Counted from the first letter of the stretch, positions 1-9,625 are shown. The stretch: 64,000 bases of DNA from Candidatus Celerinatantimonas neptuna (GCA_911810475.1 OU461276.1:312823-376822), one strand, 5' to 3'. Numbers and translations: made by a program. The notes: a model not told the origin generated them from the letters alone.

Positions 1-878
1 ACCTTATCTTCTTCACTACCTGGAGCTATACCAGACCCATGTAATTCATCCAGCAGTTTTTCAAATTCATCATCATTAATATCATCAGATGACTTAACAG
101 ATTCAGTTTTACTACTGCTATCCTGACTGGATTCTTTGGCCTGAGTCCCTTGCCCGTTATTACTGCCATGCAGCTCATCTAGTAGTTTTTCAAACTCTTC
201 ATCGGTAATTTCATCACCGCTTGAACCATTTCCTGCCGGAACAACAGGTTTTGGAGGTTCATTAGAAGATGGTTTAACAGCTGAGCCATGTAGTTCATCA
301 AGTAACTGTTCGAACTCTTCATCGGTAATATCATCAACACTACCCGACTGAGATTGTTGCTCAGCCAAAAGCTCATTGACCAGATCTGATCCAGTGTTGC
401 TTTCTGGATCATTGACTTCAGATTCTTCAACATAGGGCTCTTCGACTTCAGGTTCTTCAGCCACTTCTTCAGCTTCACTCTCTGCACCTTCTGGTTCACT
501 CAGTCGATGCAACTTTTCAATCAACTCAGGATCTGCCGGATCTAGCTGCTCTCGCGCCTTAACAGAAGCAAACATATCATTAATGGCATCTAAGGCCTCA
601 AGAATGACATCCATTAACTCAGGACTGACACTCCGTCCACCATTTCGCAGAGTATCAAATACATTCTCCGCACCATGGCAAGCATCAACTAGTTCATTCA
701 ACGATAAGAAACCCGCACCACCTTTTACTGTGTGGAATCCTCGGAAAATCGCATTCAACAAATCACGATCATCCGGCGAATTTTCCAATTGAACTAACTG
801 TTCAGATAATTGCTCCAGAATTTCTGATGCTTCAATCAAAAAATCCTGCAAAATTTCTTCATCGACATCAAAGCTCAT
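1..878 (-). CDS. cheA: Chemotaxis histidine kinase CheA, N-terminal part (runs off the left edge)
   Basis: Histidine kinase that takes signals from chemoreceptor arrays and phosphorylates CheY. About 292 residues are visible from the ATG; the rest lies beyond position 1. The N-terminus is an HPt domain with the motif FHTVKGGAGF, giving phospho-accepting His49. From about residue 130 it becomes an acidic linker that carries three copies of a short motif (core DEFExLLDELHG) near 291-338, 174-222 and 38-83. In vibrios the CheA linker holds a localisation segment that binds the polar protein ParP; that these repeats play that role is inference. It lies 11 bp after cheZ and belongs to the flhA-flhF-flhG-fliA-cheYZA operon. 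Confidence 0.95.
   Translation of the reverse strand, partial: MSFDVDEEILQDFLIEASEILEQLSEQLVQLENSPDDRDLLNAIFRGFHTVKGGAGFLSLNELVDACHGAENVFDTLRNGGRSVSPELMDVILEALDAINDMFASVKAREQLDPADPELIEKLHRLSEPEGAESEAEEVAEEPEVEEPYVEESEVNDPESNTGSDLVNELLAEQQSQSGSVDDITDEEFEQLLDELHGSAVKPSSNEPPKPVVPAGNGSSGDEITDEEFEKLLDELHGSNNGQGTQAKESSQDSSSKTESVKSSDDINDDEFEKLLDELHGSGIAPGSEEDK
38..338 (-). repeat. Three copies of a 16-residue acidic motif in the CheA linker
   Basis: Inside cheA, three near-identical coding repeats read roughly D-I-x-D-[DE]-E-F-E-[QK]-L-L-D-E-L-H-G. They occur at about 38-83, 174-222 and 291-338, separated by low-complexity Ser/Pro/Gln stretches. The repeated unit looks like a short helical docking peptide spaced along a flexible tether between the HPt domain and the kinase core. 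Confidence 0.8.
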
Positions 879-889
879 GAACTACTCCG

Positions 890-1624
890 TTAAAATCCTA
901 AACTGGATAGCAGGTCGTCAACATCATCCTGCGAATTGACAACATCATCCCTGGTGTCCTTATTATGGATAGGGCCCTCACTTTCAATGCCCGGACTTTT
1001 TGGTGAACCGGATGATTCTTTAAAGCTATCTCCAAATATAGTCAGCATTTCAACAAGACGACCTTCTACTTCCTGAACCAACACAATAACTTTACGAATC
1101 ATCTGCCCTGTTAAATCCTGAAAATCCTGTGCCATCAAAATTTCGGTGAGCATCTGCCTGAGCTTATCGGCATCAATAGCAGAATTATAAAGAAATGCAT
1201 CAATCTGATGACATAAAGACTTAAATTCTCCCAGGCTCAGATTTCGTTCCATCAGATGGCGCCAAGAAGGCATCACAGAACTAATTTGCTCATTAAAACG
1301 TTCAGCCAAAGGGATGCCTGCTTCGACTGCATCCATTGTCTTATTTGCAGCATTATCAGTCATCTCAATGACATAATTCAGCCGGTCCCGAGCATCTGGC
1401 ATATCGTGATTCGCTAACTCATTCATCCGGATATTAAATTTGAATTCATTCAGAGAATCATGCAATTCACGAGTCAGCTCACCAACGCGCTTGAATAATT
1501 GATCAGAGTTAACCGTATAAGCTCTCGTCACAATAACATTTGCTTGGACCACATCACCTTGTTCTAAAAGTGTGGTCAACTGTTTTGCCTCTTCGAGAGA
1601 AATCAGTGGTGCTTCATCACTCAC
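890..1624 (-). CDS. cheZ: CheY-P phosphatase CheZ
   Basis: Dephosphorylates CheY-P and so ends the motor-switching signal. The 244-residue protein has the CheZ four-helix core with the catalytic segment QDFQDLTGQ, giving Asp170 and Gln174 (family equivalents of Asp143 and Gln147 of the E. coli enzyme). It ends in the CheY-binding tail QDDVDDLLSSLGF. A charged, poorly conserved linker separates the two. The start is GTG, with AGGGGC about 9 nt upstream. It sits between cheY and cheA in one operon, the usual order in polar-flagellated gammaproteobacteria. Confidence 0.96.
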   Translation of the reverse strand: MSDEAPLISLEEAKQLTTLLEQGDVVQANVIVTRAYTVNSDQLFKRVGELTRELHDSLNEFKFNIRMNELANHDMPDARDRLNYVIEMTDNAANKTMDAVEAGIPLAERFNEQISSVMPSWRHLMERNLSLGEFKSLCHQIDAFLYNSAIDADKLRQMLTEILMAQDFQDLTGQMIRKVIVLVQEVEGRLVEMLTIFGDSFKESSGSPKSPGIESEGPIHNKDTRDDVVNSQDDVDDLLSSLGF

Positions 1625-1659
1625 AATAACTATGCCCCTGTCACCCGAGCTGCCTGTTA

Positions 1660-2043
1660 CTATTGCAGCCTTTCGAAAATTTTATCAAGCTTCTCTTTTA
1701 ATGTGGCTGCAGTAAAAGGTTTTACAATATAACCACTTACACCAGCCTGAGCTGCTTCAATAATCTGTTCTCGTTTTGCTTCCGCTGTAACCATCAACAC
1801 AGGCAAATGCTTCAATTCGCCATCTGCACGAATATTTTTAAGCAAGTCAATACCCTGCATACCAGGCATATTCCAATCCGTAACCACGAACTCGAAATCG
1901 CCCCCTTTGAGCATTGGCAACGCCGTGTTACCATCATCGGCCTCATGAGTATTGTTAAAACCCAGATCCCGAAGCAAATTTTTGATAATACGTCTCATCG
2001 TTGAAAAGTCATCAACAATAAGAATCTTCATGTTTTTATCCAA
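1660..2043 (-). CDS. cheY: Chemotaxis response regulator CheY
   Basis: Single-domain receiver that binds the FliM/FliN switch when phosphorylated. Key residues are present: Asp11 and Asp12 (VDDF), phospho-acceptor Asp56 (VTDWNMPG), Thr86, Tyr105 and Lys108 (VKPF). The frame stays open further upstream, but the strong ribosome site GGGAGGG lies 5 nt before the TTG at 2043, while the first family-like ATG (2031) would be 17 nt away. A TTG start giving 127 residues is therefore preferred. The protein is nearly identical in pattern to vibrio CheY proteins that act on polar flagella. Confidence 0.95.
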   Translation of the reverse strand: MDKNMKILIVDDFSTMRRIIKNLLRDLGFNNTHEADDGNTALPMLKGGDFEFVVTDWNMPGMQGIDLLKNIRADGELKHLPVLMVTAEAKREQIIEAAQAGVSGYIVKPFTAATLKEKLDKIFERLQ

Positions 2044-2170
2044 AGTATCCCTCCCACAGGACATACAAGGCATCAGTATGATGCTAACGAACTGATACAA
2101 TGGGTATAATTATGCCCTACACAACACAATCTTAGTAGACCTGACTCAATAATTATTAGTTCATAATTCA

Positions 2171-2896
2171 CTATTGTGTCCAATCTCGCATCCGAACTTT
2201 TAACCGAGCCAAGGCCTGACTATGGATTTGACTCACTCTGGATTCAGATACCCCTAAAACTTCACCAATTTCTTTAAGATTCAATTCTTCATCATAATAC
2301 AGCGATAAAACCAATGCTTCCCGCTCAGGCAGCCCTTGAATACATTCAGTTAAAGCATCTTGAAACCGCTGACTCGCAAATCCTTCAAAAGGCCGATTCT
2401 GAGCTCTGGTTTCCTCACTACTAATAACATCTTCACTCACACCTAAATCATCAATGCCTAATATTTTTCCACTACTCACATCACTAAGCATGGCATGATA
2501 TTCACGCATTGAAACATTTAAATACGCAGCAATTTCACTATCTTTGGCATCACGCCCTTTTTTGCGCTCAATAGCCGCGATAGCTTCATTAATCATACGA
2601 CTATTTTTGTGTACCGATCGCGGAACCCAATCACCCCTGCGAATCTCATCAAGCATTGCACCACGAATTCGAATACCTGCATAGGTTTCAAAACTGGCAC
2701 CTTTACTTCCATCAAAGTTACGCGCAGCCTCGATTAATCCGATCATTCCGGACTGAATCAAATCATCGACGATAACACTCGACGGTAGCCTCGCCATTAA
2801 ATGATGGGCGATTCGCTTTACCAACGCACTATGGCGAGCAACAATCGTTTCCGTATCATCCGCGACCATATTGCTATATGCATATGCTTTATTCAC
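2171..2896 (-). CDS. fliA: Flagellar sigma factor sigma-28 (FliA)
   Basis: Alternative sigma factor for late flagellar genes such as flagellins, caps and chemoreceptors. The 241-residue protein shows region 2 (DDLIQSGMIGLIEA, then the FETYAGIRIRGAMLDEIR segment), region 3, and region 4 with the helix-turn-helix NLKEIGEVLGVSESRVSQ. The start is GTG at 2896 with GAGGGAG just upstream. It follows flhG by 12 bp. The two flagellin genes of this window have sigma-28-like promoters that this factor should use. Confidence 0.97.
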   Translation of the reverse strand: MNKAYAYSNMVADDTETIVARHSALVKRIAHHLMARLPSSVIVDDLIQSGMIGLIEAARNFDGSKGASFETYAGIRIRGAMLDEIRRGDWVPRSVHKNSRMINEAIAAIERKKGRDAKDSEIAAYLNVSMREYHAMLSDVSSGKILGIDDLGVSEDVISSEETRAQNRPFEGFASQRFQDALTECIQGLPEREALVLSLYYDEELNLKEIGEVLGVSESRVSQIHSQALARLKVRMRDWTQ

Positions 2897-2908
2897 GGCT
2901 CTCCCTCT

Positions 2909-3784
2909 CTAACTGCTCTCTTTTTTCAGCAGATTTTCGATAAAGAACTGGAGATGCCCCCCAGCCTGCTCAGGCACCGACCAAGTTGCCGCTTTGCTTG
3001 CTAACGAACGAAATGCAAGCGCCGCTGGTGATTTGGGGAAGCCTTCAACAATCACTTTTTGCTTCCGGACAGACTGGCGAACATTATTATCATAGGGAAT
3101 ACAAGCAACCAACTCCAATGTGGCATCGAGAAATCGCTCTGTCACTCTAGTTAATTTAGTATAAAGTTCCTGTCCTTCCCGTAAACTACGTACCATATTT
3201 GCTACTATTTTAAATTTATAGCAGCCATGCTCTTTTGATAGAATTTTTATCAGTGCATACGCATCAGTAATGGATGTGGGCTCATCACAGACAACGACAA
3301 TGATATCCTGAGACGCTCTAGCAAAACTAAGCACCATATCCGATATACCCGCCGCAGTATCCACCAGCAAAACATCGATAGGTGTCTGCAATTCACTAAA
3401 CGCCCTGATTAAACCAGCATGTTCTGCAGGTGATAATTCAACCATCGACTGGGTCCCTGATGTTGCCGGAGCAATCAAGATCCCATTAGGCCCTTCAACT
3501 AAAATCTCATCCAGTGAGCATTCTCCAGAAAGAACATGAGATAGATTACGCGTAACACGTAATCCCAGCATCACATCGACATTAGCCAGCCCCAAGTCAG
3601 CATCAAGGACCATAACCCTCTTTCCTTGTGCAGCCATCGCCACAGCCATATTCAGTGTGATATTGGTTTTACCCACACCACCTTTACCACCTGTTACAGC
3701 AATGACTTTCACCTTGTTGTTCTTCTGCATCATTCTTAAGCCACTTGCCTGATTAAAATCGGTAGAAAAATTATTCAGCATCAT
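2909..3784 (-). CDS. flhG: Flagellar number regulator FlhG (FleN), MinD-like ATPase
   Basis: MinD/ParA-type ATPase that limits the number of polar flagella, partner of FlhF and antagonist of FlrA-type activators. The deviant Walker A GGKGGVGKT and the segment VLDADLGLANVDVMLG are clear. Just ahead of the ATPase core is QASGLR, matching the DQAxxLR motif through which FlhG stimulates the FlhF GTPase. The C-terminus is amphipathic (HLQFFIENLLKK), as expected for membrane association. The start is uncertain: ATG at 3784 or 3781 (AGG 4-6 nt upstream) is preferred to an overlapping GTG at 3808. The flhF stop is a few bases upstream. Confidence 0.95.
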   Translation of the reverse strand: MMLNNFSTDFNQASGLRMMQKNNKVKVIAVTGGKGGVGKTNITLNMAVAMAAQGKRVMVLDADLGLANVDVMLGLRVTRNLSHVLSGECSLDEILVEGPNGILIAPATSGTQSMVELSPAEHAGLIRAFSELQTPIDVLLVDTAAGISDMVLSFARASQDIIVVVCDEPTSITDAYALIKILSKEHGCYKFKIVANMVRSLREGQELYTKLTRVTERFLDATLELVACIPYDNNVRQSVRKQKVIVEGFPKSPAALAFRSLASKAATWSVPEQAGGHLQFFIENLLKKESS

Positions 3785-3788
3785 TAAC

Positions 3789-5195
3789 CTACGCTTTTTT
3801 TGAATCACTCATCCAGCAATACCCTTGTGCATCTGGTTGAAATTCTAAAGCCTGGGCAACAAGGTCAACCGGATTTGCAATATCAATATCTTCAGGAACA
3901 CGCTGACCATTAGTGACATAACTAATCGGAAGTGCATGGGTCAAAGTAACGTTTAGCACTTCCCCTAAACATAAGCTCTCATCAAGCTTCGTCAGAATCA
4001 TTCCACTTAAAGGAATTCGATTAAAATGCTGAACGGTCTCTTCCACAACCCGTCGCTGAGCATTTGCTGACATAACCAGATAATTGCGAATATTAACCCG
4101 ACTATTTTTAACAAGAGCATCAAGTTGTTCGTTGAGACGAATGTCCCGCTGACTCATTCCTGCAGTATCAATGAGGACCAGTCGCTTCTCCCTAAACTGA
4201 TAAAGCAATTCAGATAATTCATTTTCATCCTGAGCAACCCGAACTGGGCACCCCATAATTTTACCATAAGTCGCCAATTGCTCATGAGCACCGATACGGT
4301 AAGTATCCGTCGTAATCATCGCAACCTGCTCAGCCCCATATCGCTTTGCAAAACGTGCGGCCAATTTAGCAATCGTTGTCGTTTTACCAACACCAGTAGG
4401 ACCTAGTAATGCGACCGCACCACCTTCTTGTAAAACTTCATCATCAGTTGTCACCAGCTGTGAAGACAACATCTCTTGAATCAACTGCCAGGCTTCAGTT
4501 GCAGAACTTTCTTCTGGAATCATACTGGCAAGCTGATCCGAAAGCTCATCAGCAAAACCTAATCCCTGCAATTCTTTGATCATCATGGCTCGGATAGGTT
4601 CCTGTCGCTCAACTTCCTGCCACATTAGACCGGAAACCTGATGCTCAAGTAATTTACGCATTGCCATCATTTCGCTCTTAAGCGACTCAATCGCCTTACT
4701 TTGATCGGCTTCCGAAGATAAAGGACGACGTGATGGGGGTGTAGCTTGTTTTGCTAATGGTCTTGATGCCCGCCATTGTTGTTGCTCCGCAATTGTTTTA
4801 GGACCTTTTAACGGAGTCGTTCTAGATGGAGATGATTGAGTTTTAGTTTCTTTTAAATTCTTCTGCTGACGACGTAAAAAATCAGTCAAATTGTCTTTAA
4901 GACTCGCCGTTTCGTCAAAATCTTGTAAATCGCCAGTTTTTCGTAACCGGCTTTCGCCCGATTTCGTCTTCTTTTTCAACAGAGAAGACGAAATGTTGAC
5001 GCTATCCTCTGTCAACTCTCGCTCATTCAATGATTGGGTATGGGCCTGTGCAGTACCATAATCCACTGCAGCAACGATTTCGATACCTCCAGTGACTTTC
5101 TTATTGGACATAATCACAGCATCAGTGCCTAAGGTTTCTTTCACCTCATTCAATGCACTACGCATGTCCTTGGCAAAAAATCGTTTCATTTTCAC
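3789..5195 (-). CDS. flhF: Flagellar polar-placement GTPase FlhF
   Basis: SRP-type GTPase that marks the cell pole as the site of flagellar assembly. The N-terminus MKMKRFFAKDM matches the family. A variable basic linker (about 50-190) leads into the NG domain with P-loop GPTGVGKT (265-272), DTYRIGA (297-303), DTAGM (343-347) and TKLDE (402-406). The start is GTG at 5195, supported by AGGAG 9 nt upstream; the ATG two codons later would be too distant. Length is 468 residues, usual for the family. It lies between flhA and flhG. Confidence 0.97.
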   Translation of the reverse strand: MKMKRFFAKDMRSALNEVKETLGTDAVIMSNKKVTGGIEIVAAVDYGTAQAHTQSLNERELTEDSVNISSSLLKKKTKSGESRLRKTGDLQDFDETASLKDNLTDFLRRQQKNLKETKTQSSPSRTTPLKGPKTIAEQQQWRASRPLAKQATPPSRRPLSSEADQSKAIESLKSEMMAMRKLLEHQVSGLMWQEVERQEPIRAMMIKELQGLGFADELSDQLASMIPEESSATEAWQLIQEMLSSQLVTTDDEVLQEGGAVALLGPTGVGKTTTIAKLAARFAKRYGAEQVAMITTDTYRIGAHEQLATYGKIMGCPVRVAQDENELSELLYQFREKRLVLIDTAGMSQRDIRLNEQLDALVKNSRVNIRNYLVMSANAQRRVVEETVQHFNRIPLSGMILTKLDESLCLGEVLNVTLTHALPISYVTNGQRVPEDIDIANPVDLVAQALEFQPDAQGYCWMSDSKKA

Positions 5196-5212
5196 AGGTT
5201 AGTTCTCCTGCC

Positions 5213-7324
5213 CTATTGCCCAATAGAGCTCACAATTCGAATCTGTTTCTCTTCCGGCACTTCCTGGTAAGAGAGAACGCGCAGTCCCGGTATTGCATTT
5301 TTAACAAACCGAGACAAACTTGAGCGTAAGATCCCCGATGTCAACAGAATTGCCGGTTGCCCAACTAATTCTTGATTTTGAGCTGCTTCAGATAGGGAAT
5401 TCTGCAGTTTTTCTGCAAGTCCCGGCTCTATTCCAGCACCTTCATTACCAGCGGCCTGCATTGATTGATGCAATATCTGTTCCAATTCAGGAGACAACGT
5501 GATTACTGGCAGTTCGGATTCCGGACCGATTAATTCCTGGACAATCATCCGTTTCAGGGCGATTCGACAAGCGGCAGTCAATACATCAGGGTCCTGGCTC
5601 TTAGGACCATATTCAACCAATGTCTGTATGATGGTACGAATATCGCGGATAGGCACCCCTTCAATCAACAGATTTTGCAAGACTTTTACAACAATTGACA
5701 ATGTCAGCGTATCTGGGATTAATCCTTCTACCAATTTCGGATAACTCTTCGCCAACATATCCAATAAATTCTGAACCTCTTCATGACCTAACAACTGAGC
5801 AGCCTGATTCGTTAACAGCTGACTCAAATGTGTTGCGACAACCGTTGCTGAATCAACGACCGTATATCCAAGTGTTTGTGCATGTTCACGTAACTCGCTA
5901 CCAATCCATTTTGCTTCCAGCCCAAAAGCAGGGTCTTGTGTCGGAGTCCCTTCAACATCACCAAATACCTGCCCGGGATTAATCGCCATTTCCCGATCAT
6001 GAAAAACATCAGCCTCGCCAAATGTAATTCCCATCAGAGAGATGCGATACTGATTAGGACCTAAATCCAGATTGTCACGAATGTGAACAGCGGGAATCAA
6101 AAATCCCAATTCCTGAGATAATTTTTTCCTCACCCCTTTAATTCTTGACAGTAATTCACCCCCTTGACTTTTATCGACTAATGGAATTAAACGATAACCG
6201 ACTTCTAGGCCAATAATATCAACAGGTTGCACATCATCCCATCCAAGCTCTTTCGGCTCCGTAGATGGCATATTTTCAGCATCGTGAGTCACTTTAGCCG
6301 CTTCTTCAGCTTGCTTAATATTAAATTTGTAACGCCAATATGCCCCGACACTACACAATAAAGCAAAGCTTAAAAAAGACAGATGAGGCATTCCCGGAAC
6401 AACCCCCATAATCAGCAAGATGACAGCCGCGATGACAAACACACGCGGGTTTTGCAGCATCTGTAGCTGAACGGCTTCCCCCATGTCTTGCTCTGTATTC
6501 TGGCGGGTCACAATAATTGCAGCGGCAATGGATAACATCAATGATGGGATCTGGGCAACCAAACCATCACCAATTGTCAGTAAAGTGTAAACTTGAGCTG
6601 CTTCAGAAAAAGATAAATGGTGTTGTGCAACACCGATGATGAACCCACCAATAATATTAATCATCAAAATTAAAATACCGGCGATTGCATCCCCTTTAAC
6701 AAACTTACTCGCACCATCCATAGAGCCATAAAAATCAGCCTCAGATGTCACTTCCTGACGCCGCTTTTTCGCTTGTTCCTGATCGATTAATCCCGCATTC
6801 AAATCAGCATCAATCGCCATCTGTTTACCAGGCATGGCATCCAACGTAAAGCGGGCACTTACTTCTGAAATACGCCCGGCCCCTTTGGTCACAACAACAA
6901 AGTTAATGATCATCAAAATCATGAAAACAACCAGACCGACAGCATAATTCCCACCAATAACCACCGATCCAAATGCTTCAATTACATGGCCTGCAGCCCC
7001 CGGACCATTATGACCATGCAGTAAAACCACCCGTGTTGAGGCAACGTTCAAAGCAAGGCGAAGCAATGTGGCAACTAATAAAACCGTAGGAAATGCTGCA
7101 AAATCAAGAGGACGCTTTGTGTATACAGCAACCAGCAAGACAACCATCGACAAAGCAATATTGAAAGAAAAAAGCATATCCAGTAAAAATGGAGGAATGG
7201 GCAAAACTACCATAGCCAAAGAGGCAAGGACAAGTAGTGGTGTTCCAATGCCTTGAATACTTTTTAATTTTATCTTCTTAATGTCTTGAAGACGAAAACG
7301 TTGTAATGAATTCAGCAGTTCCAT
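5213..7324 (-). CDS. flhA: Flagellar export gate protein FlhA
   Basis: Integral membrane component of the flagellar type III export gate; its large cytoplasmic domain docks chaperone-substrate complexes. The N-terminal half is strongly hydrophobic with about eight membrane segments. The family signature (RISEVSARFTLDAMPGKQ) lies in the loop before ADLNAGLIDQEQA. The C-terminal 350 residues form the cytoplasmic domain. The frame could be extended to a TTG at 7372, but the ATG at 7324 gives a normal 703-residue protein and leaves a sigma-54-type promoter at 7369-7385 upstream. It heads the operon running to cheA. Confidence 0.96.
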   Translation of the reverse strand: MELLNSLQRFRLQDIKKIKLKSIQGIGTPLLVLASLAMVVLPIPPFLLDMLFSFNIALSMVVLLVAVYTKRPLDFAAFPTVLLVATLLRLALNVASTRVVLLHGHNGPGAAGHVIEAFGSVVIGGNYAVGLVVFMILMIINFVVVTKGAGRISEVSARFTLDAMPGKQMAIDADLNAGLIDQEQAKKRRQEVTSEADFYGSMDGASKFVKGDAIAGILILMINIIGGFIIGVAQHHLSFSEAAQVYTLLTIGDGLVAQIPSLMLSIAAAIIVTRQNTEQDMGEAVQLQMLQNPRVFVIAAVILLIMGVVPGMPHLSFLSFALLCSVGAYWRYKFNIKQAEEAAKVTHDAENMPSTEPKELGWDDVQPVDIIGLEVGYRLIPLVDKSQGGELLSRIKGVRKKLSQELGFLIPAVHIRDNLDLGPNQYRISLMGITFGEADVFHDREMAINPGQVFGDVEGTPTQDPAFGLEAKWIGSELREHAQTLGYTVVDSATVVATHLSQLLTNQAAQLLGHEEVQNLLDMLAKSYPKLVEGLIPDTLTLSIVVKVLQNLLIEGVPIRDIRTIIQTLVEYGPKSQDPDVLTAACRIALKRMIVQELIGPESELPVITLSPELEQILHQSMQAAGNEGAGIEPGLAEKLQNSLSEAAQNQELVGQPAILLTSGILRSSLSRFVKNAIPGLRVLSYQEVPEEKQIRIVSSIGQ

Positions 7325-7368
7325 AAATGGCAGTTTTCCGACGCTCCAGCTTATATACAAACAATCTG

Positions 7369-7385
7369 GCAAGAAGCATGCCTAA
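7369..7385 (-). promoter_or_regulatory. Sigma-54-type promoter for the flhA operon
   Basis: Read on the minus strand the site is AGGCATG-CTTC-TTGC, against the consensus TGGCACG-N4-TTGC. The invariant GG and GC are correctly spaced, with two mismatches outside them. It lies about 45 nt before the flhA start in the only sizeable gap (98 bp) between flhB and flhA. In vibrios the flhA operon is sigma-54/FlrC dependent. Confidence 0.65.
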
Positions 7386-7422
7386 ACTATCAAAGACAGC
7401 TCAGATTTAGGACGCTTAAGTC

Positions 7423-8550
7423 TTAATAACGTAGTTCATCCGGTATTGGCAGGTCTTGGGAAGGCGCTTTAGGCCGACTAGTACGCCCTTTACGATACTG
7501 TTCAAGTTGGAAAACATAAGCAAGGATCTGTGCCACCGCTATGAATAATCCATCTGGAATTTGCTGGCCAATTTTAGTCGTATTGTATAACGAACGGGTC
7601 ACAGCCGGTGACTCTAATACAGGTACATCATAGTGCTCTGCAATCTCACGGATTTTAAAAGCAACTTCATCAGCCCCTTTTGCCAACAGAATAGGCGCGC
7701 CTACTTTCTCAGAATCATACATTAATGCAACTGAGTAATGCGTTGGGTTAGTAATCACAACGTCAGCTTTAGGAACATCAGCCATCATACGCCGGTTCGT
7801 CATTTCCATTTGCAATCGACGGATCCGGCCTTTAATTTCTGGATTACCTTCTATATTTTTATGCTCATCTTTCACTTCTTGTTTGGTCATTTTCAGCTGT
7901 TTCATATGGTTCCAACGCTGAAAAGGAACATCAATGGCGGCGATTAAAAGCAAACTCAACACCATTAACAAAAATAACCATTGCAGCAAATGAAGCGCAT
8001 TAGCAATTGATCCTGGCAATGTTTGCATACTTAAATCCAGAATTTGCTGAAACTTCATCACAAACAACCACCAGACGACACCGCCGATGACAACAACTTT
8101 GGCAATCCCTTTACCCAATTCAACGAGCGCCTGTATTCCAAACATCCGTTTAAACCCAGCTAAAGGAGACATACGACTAGCTTTCGGTTGAGCAGCTTGC
8201 CAGCTAAAGGCAATACCGCCAAGCAATGTATTACCAAGTACTGCTGCAAATAGAATAATAACGAGGATCCAACCCATCGGTTTTAAGAGCAATAGCAACA
8301 TACTCCCAATACCATGTATCATTAAATGAGGATCAAATACCTCCTCTCGACTCAGGGAAAATGAAGTCTTCATCACCGTTGCAATAGCAACCGCCAACTG
8401 CTGCCCTACCATCATCAAAGCAACCGCAGCACCTATCAGAACAAGAGCCGTCCCCAGCTCTTTTGAACGAGCAATCTGCCCTTTTTGCCGGGCATCACTG
8501 AGTCGTTTCGCTGTGGGGTCTTCTGTGCGTTCCTGATCATTATCAGCCAT
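7423..8550 (-). CDS. flhB: Flagellar export switch protein FlhB
   Basis: Membrane protein of the export gate whose self-cleavage switches export from rod/hook to filament substrates. The 375-residue protein has four membrane segments in its first 215 residues, then the cytoplasmic domain with the autocleavage motif NPTH (268-271) in VITNPTHYSVALMY. The N-terminus QERTEDPTAKRLSDARQKGQ is typical. It is followed by flhA after 98 bp and preceded by fliR after 12 bp. Confidence 0.97.
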   Translation of the reverse strand: MADNDQERTEDPTAKRLSDARQKGQIARSKELGTALVLIGAAVALMMVGQQLAVAIATVMKTSFSLSREEVFDPHLMIHGIGSMLLLLLKPMGWILVIILFAAVLGNTLLGGIAFSWQAAQPKASRMSPLAGFKRMFGIQALVELGKGIAKVVVIGGVVWWLFVMKFQQILDLSMQTLPGSIANALHLLQWLFLLMVLSLLLIAAIDVPFQRWNHMKQLKMTKQEVKDEHKNIEGNPEIKGRIRRLQMEMTNRRMMADVPKADVVITNPTHYSVALMYDSEKVGAPILLAKGADEVAFKIREIAEHYDVPVLESPAVTRSLYNTTKIGQQIPDGLFIAVAQILAYVFQLEQYRKGRTSRPKAPSQDLPIPDELRY

Positions 8551-8562
8551 ATCAAAAACCCC

Positions 8563-9342
8563 CTAACAATGTATCTTAAGTATACTGCACGCGAGTGATC
8601 GTGCAGACCACCATTGGTGTTCGAAATGTGCCAGAAAGTTGCCAACAGTGAGCCACAAAATAAATAATCCAAACAGCATACTCACCGCAAAGCCGATCGA
8701 AAAAATATTCAATTGAGGTGCAGCTCTCGTCATCACCCCAAAAGCAATATTAATCAGTAACATCGCCACAATTGCTGAAATCGTCATAGCCAAAGCAGCA
8801 TAAAATAGCTGCGAGTACCAAGCTGCAATTTTCTCAAAATCAAGACTGCTCAACCCCATTTCGCCAATAGGGAGCGTCTTAAAGCTCATGGTGATAAGAC
8901 GAATTAATTGCAAATGACCATTTAATGAAAGAAAAATAAGCGTGGCCAGCAACATGTAGAATTGCCCAATGACGGGGCTATTCTGACCATTGGTAGGATC
9001 AACCATAGAAGCGAAGCCAAGACTGGTTTGCATCGCAATAACCTGCCCGGCCAAAACAAAGGTTTGCATCACTAACTGAGTAATAAAACCAATTGCCACA
9101 CCAATCAGTAATTGTTGGATGACAATTAAAAAAGCCCGTACTGAAAATAACTGAATTCCATGGACGGGAGGAAGCATGGGAACAACCATCAGAGTAATGG
9201 TTAACGATAACAATAACCGAACCCGAGCCGGAACGGCTCTTCCACCGAAAGGAACCATCACCATCAGTAATCCGGCAATGCGCATTAATGCCCACAGGTA
9301 CAAACTCAGCCAATTTAAAATTACATCGGCAGGAAAGTTCAT
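8563..9342 (-). CDS. fliR: Flagellar export gate protein FliR
   Basis: Integral membrane component of the FliPQR export channel. The 259-residue sequence is hydrophobic throughout with about six predicted membrane helices, and carries the family features PFGGRAVPARVRLLL near residue 33 and MQTSLGFASMVDPTNGQNSP in the middle. Its ATG overlaps the fliQ stop codon by one base, indicating translational coupling. Confidence 0.95.
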   Translation of the reverse strand: MNFPADVILNWLSLYLWALMRIAGLLMVMVPFGGRAVPARVRLLLSLTITLMVVPMLPPVHGIQLFSVRAFLIVIQQLLIGVAIGFITQLVMQTFVLAGQVIAMQTSLGFASMVDPTNGQNSPVIGQFYMLLATLIFLSLNGHLQLIRLITMSFKTLPIGEMGLSSLDFEKIAAWYSQLFYAALAMTISAIVAMLLINIAFGVMTRAAPQLNIFSIGFAVSMLFGLFILWLTVGNFLAHFEHQWWSARSLACSILKIHC

Positions 9343-9611
9343 CAGCTAACCACCTGAGGGATCATATTGACCATACTAATAAACAGATCCATGAGCATTC
9401 GGGTGAACCAATGACCAAAAATCATCAATACCAGTAACGTGACCAATAATCGAGGCAAAAAACTCAATGTCTGTTCATTAATCGACGTTGCTGCCTGAAA
9501 GATAGACACAATCAATCCAACTATCAGACTTGGAACAATTGCAGCTGAAACAAGAATCACAACCTGACTCAATGCATGACGGAACACATCAACAAAAACA
9601 CCTGGTTGCAT
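9342..9611 (-). CDS. fliQ: Flagellar export gate protein FliQ
   Basis: Small two-helix membrane protein (89 residues) of the FliPQR export channel, present in several copies per channel in the family. Two hydrophobic segments (about 15-40 and 53-75) flank the conserved loop FQAATSINEQTLSFLP. The ATG has AAGGAGA upstream. It lies between fliP and fliR with very short or overlapping junctions. Confidence 0.95.
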   Translation of the reverse strand: MQPGVFVDVFRHALSQVVILVSAAIVPSLIVGLIVSIFQAATSINEQTLSFLPRLLVTLLVLMIFGHWFTRMLMDLFISMVNMIPQVVS

Positions 9612-9625
9612 ATCTGTCTCCTTTT

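Noticed and set aside
179-499. 106-codon minus-strand frame within cheA
   Set aside because: It is an alternative frame of the acidic CheA linker; the real frame continues from 878 to the left edge with clear HPt and repeat motifs.
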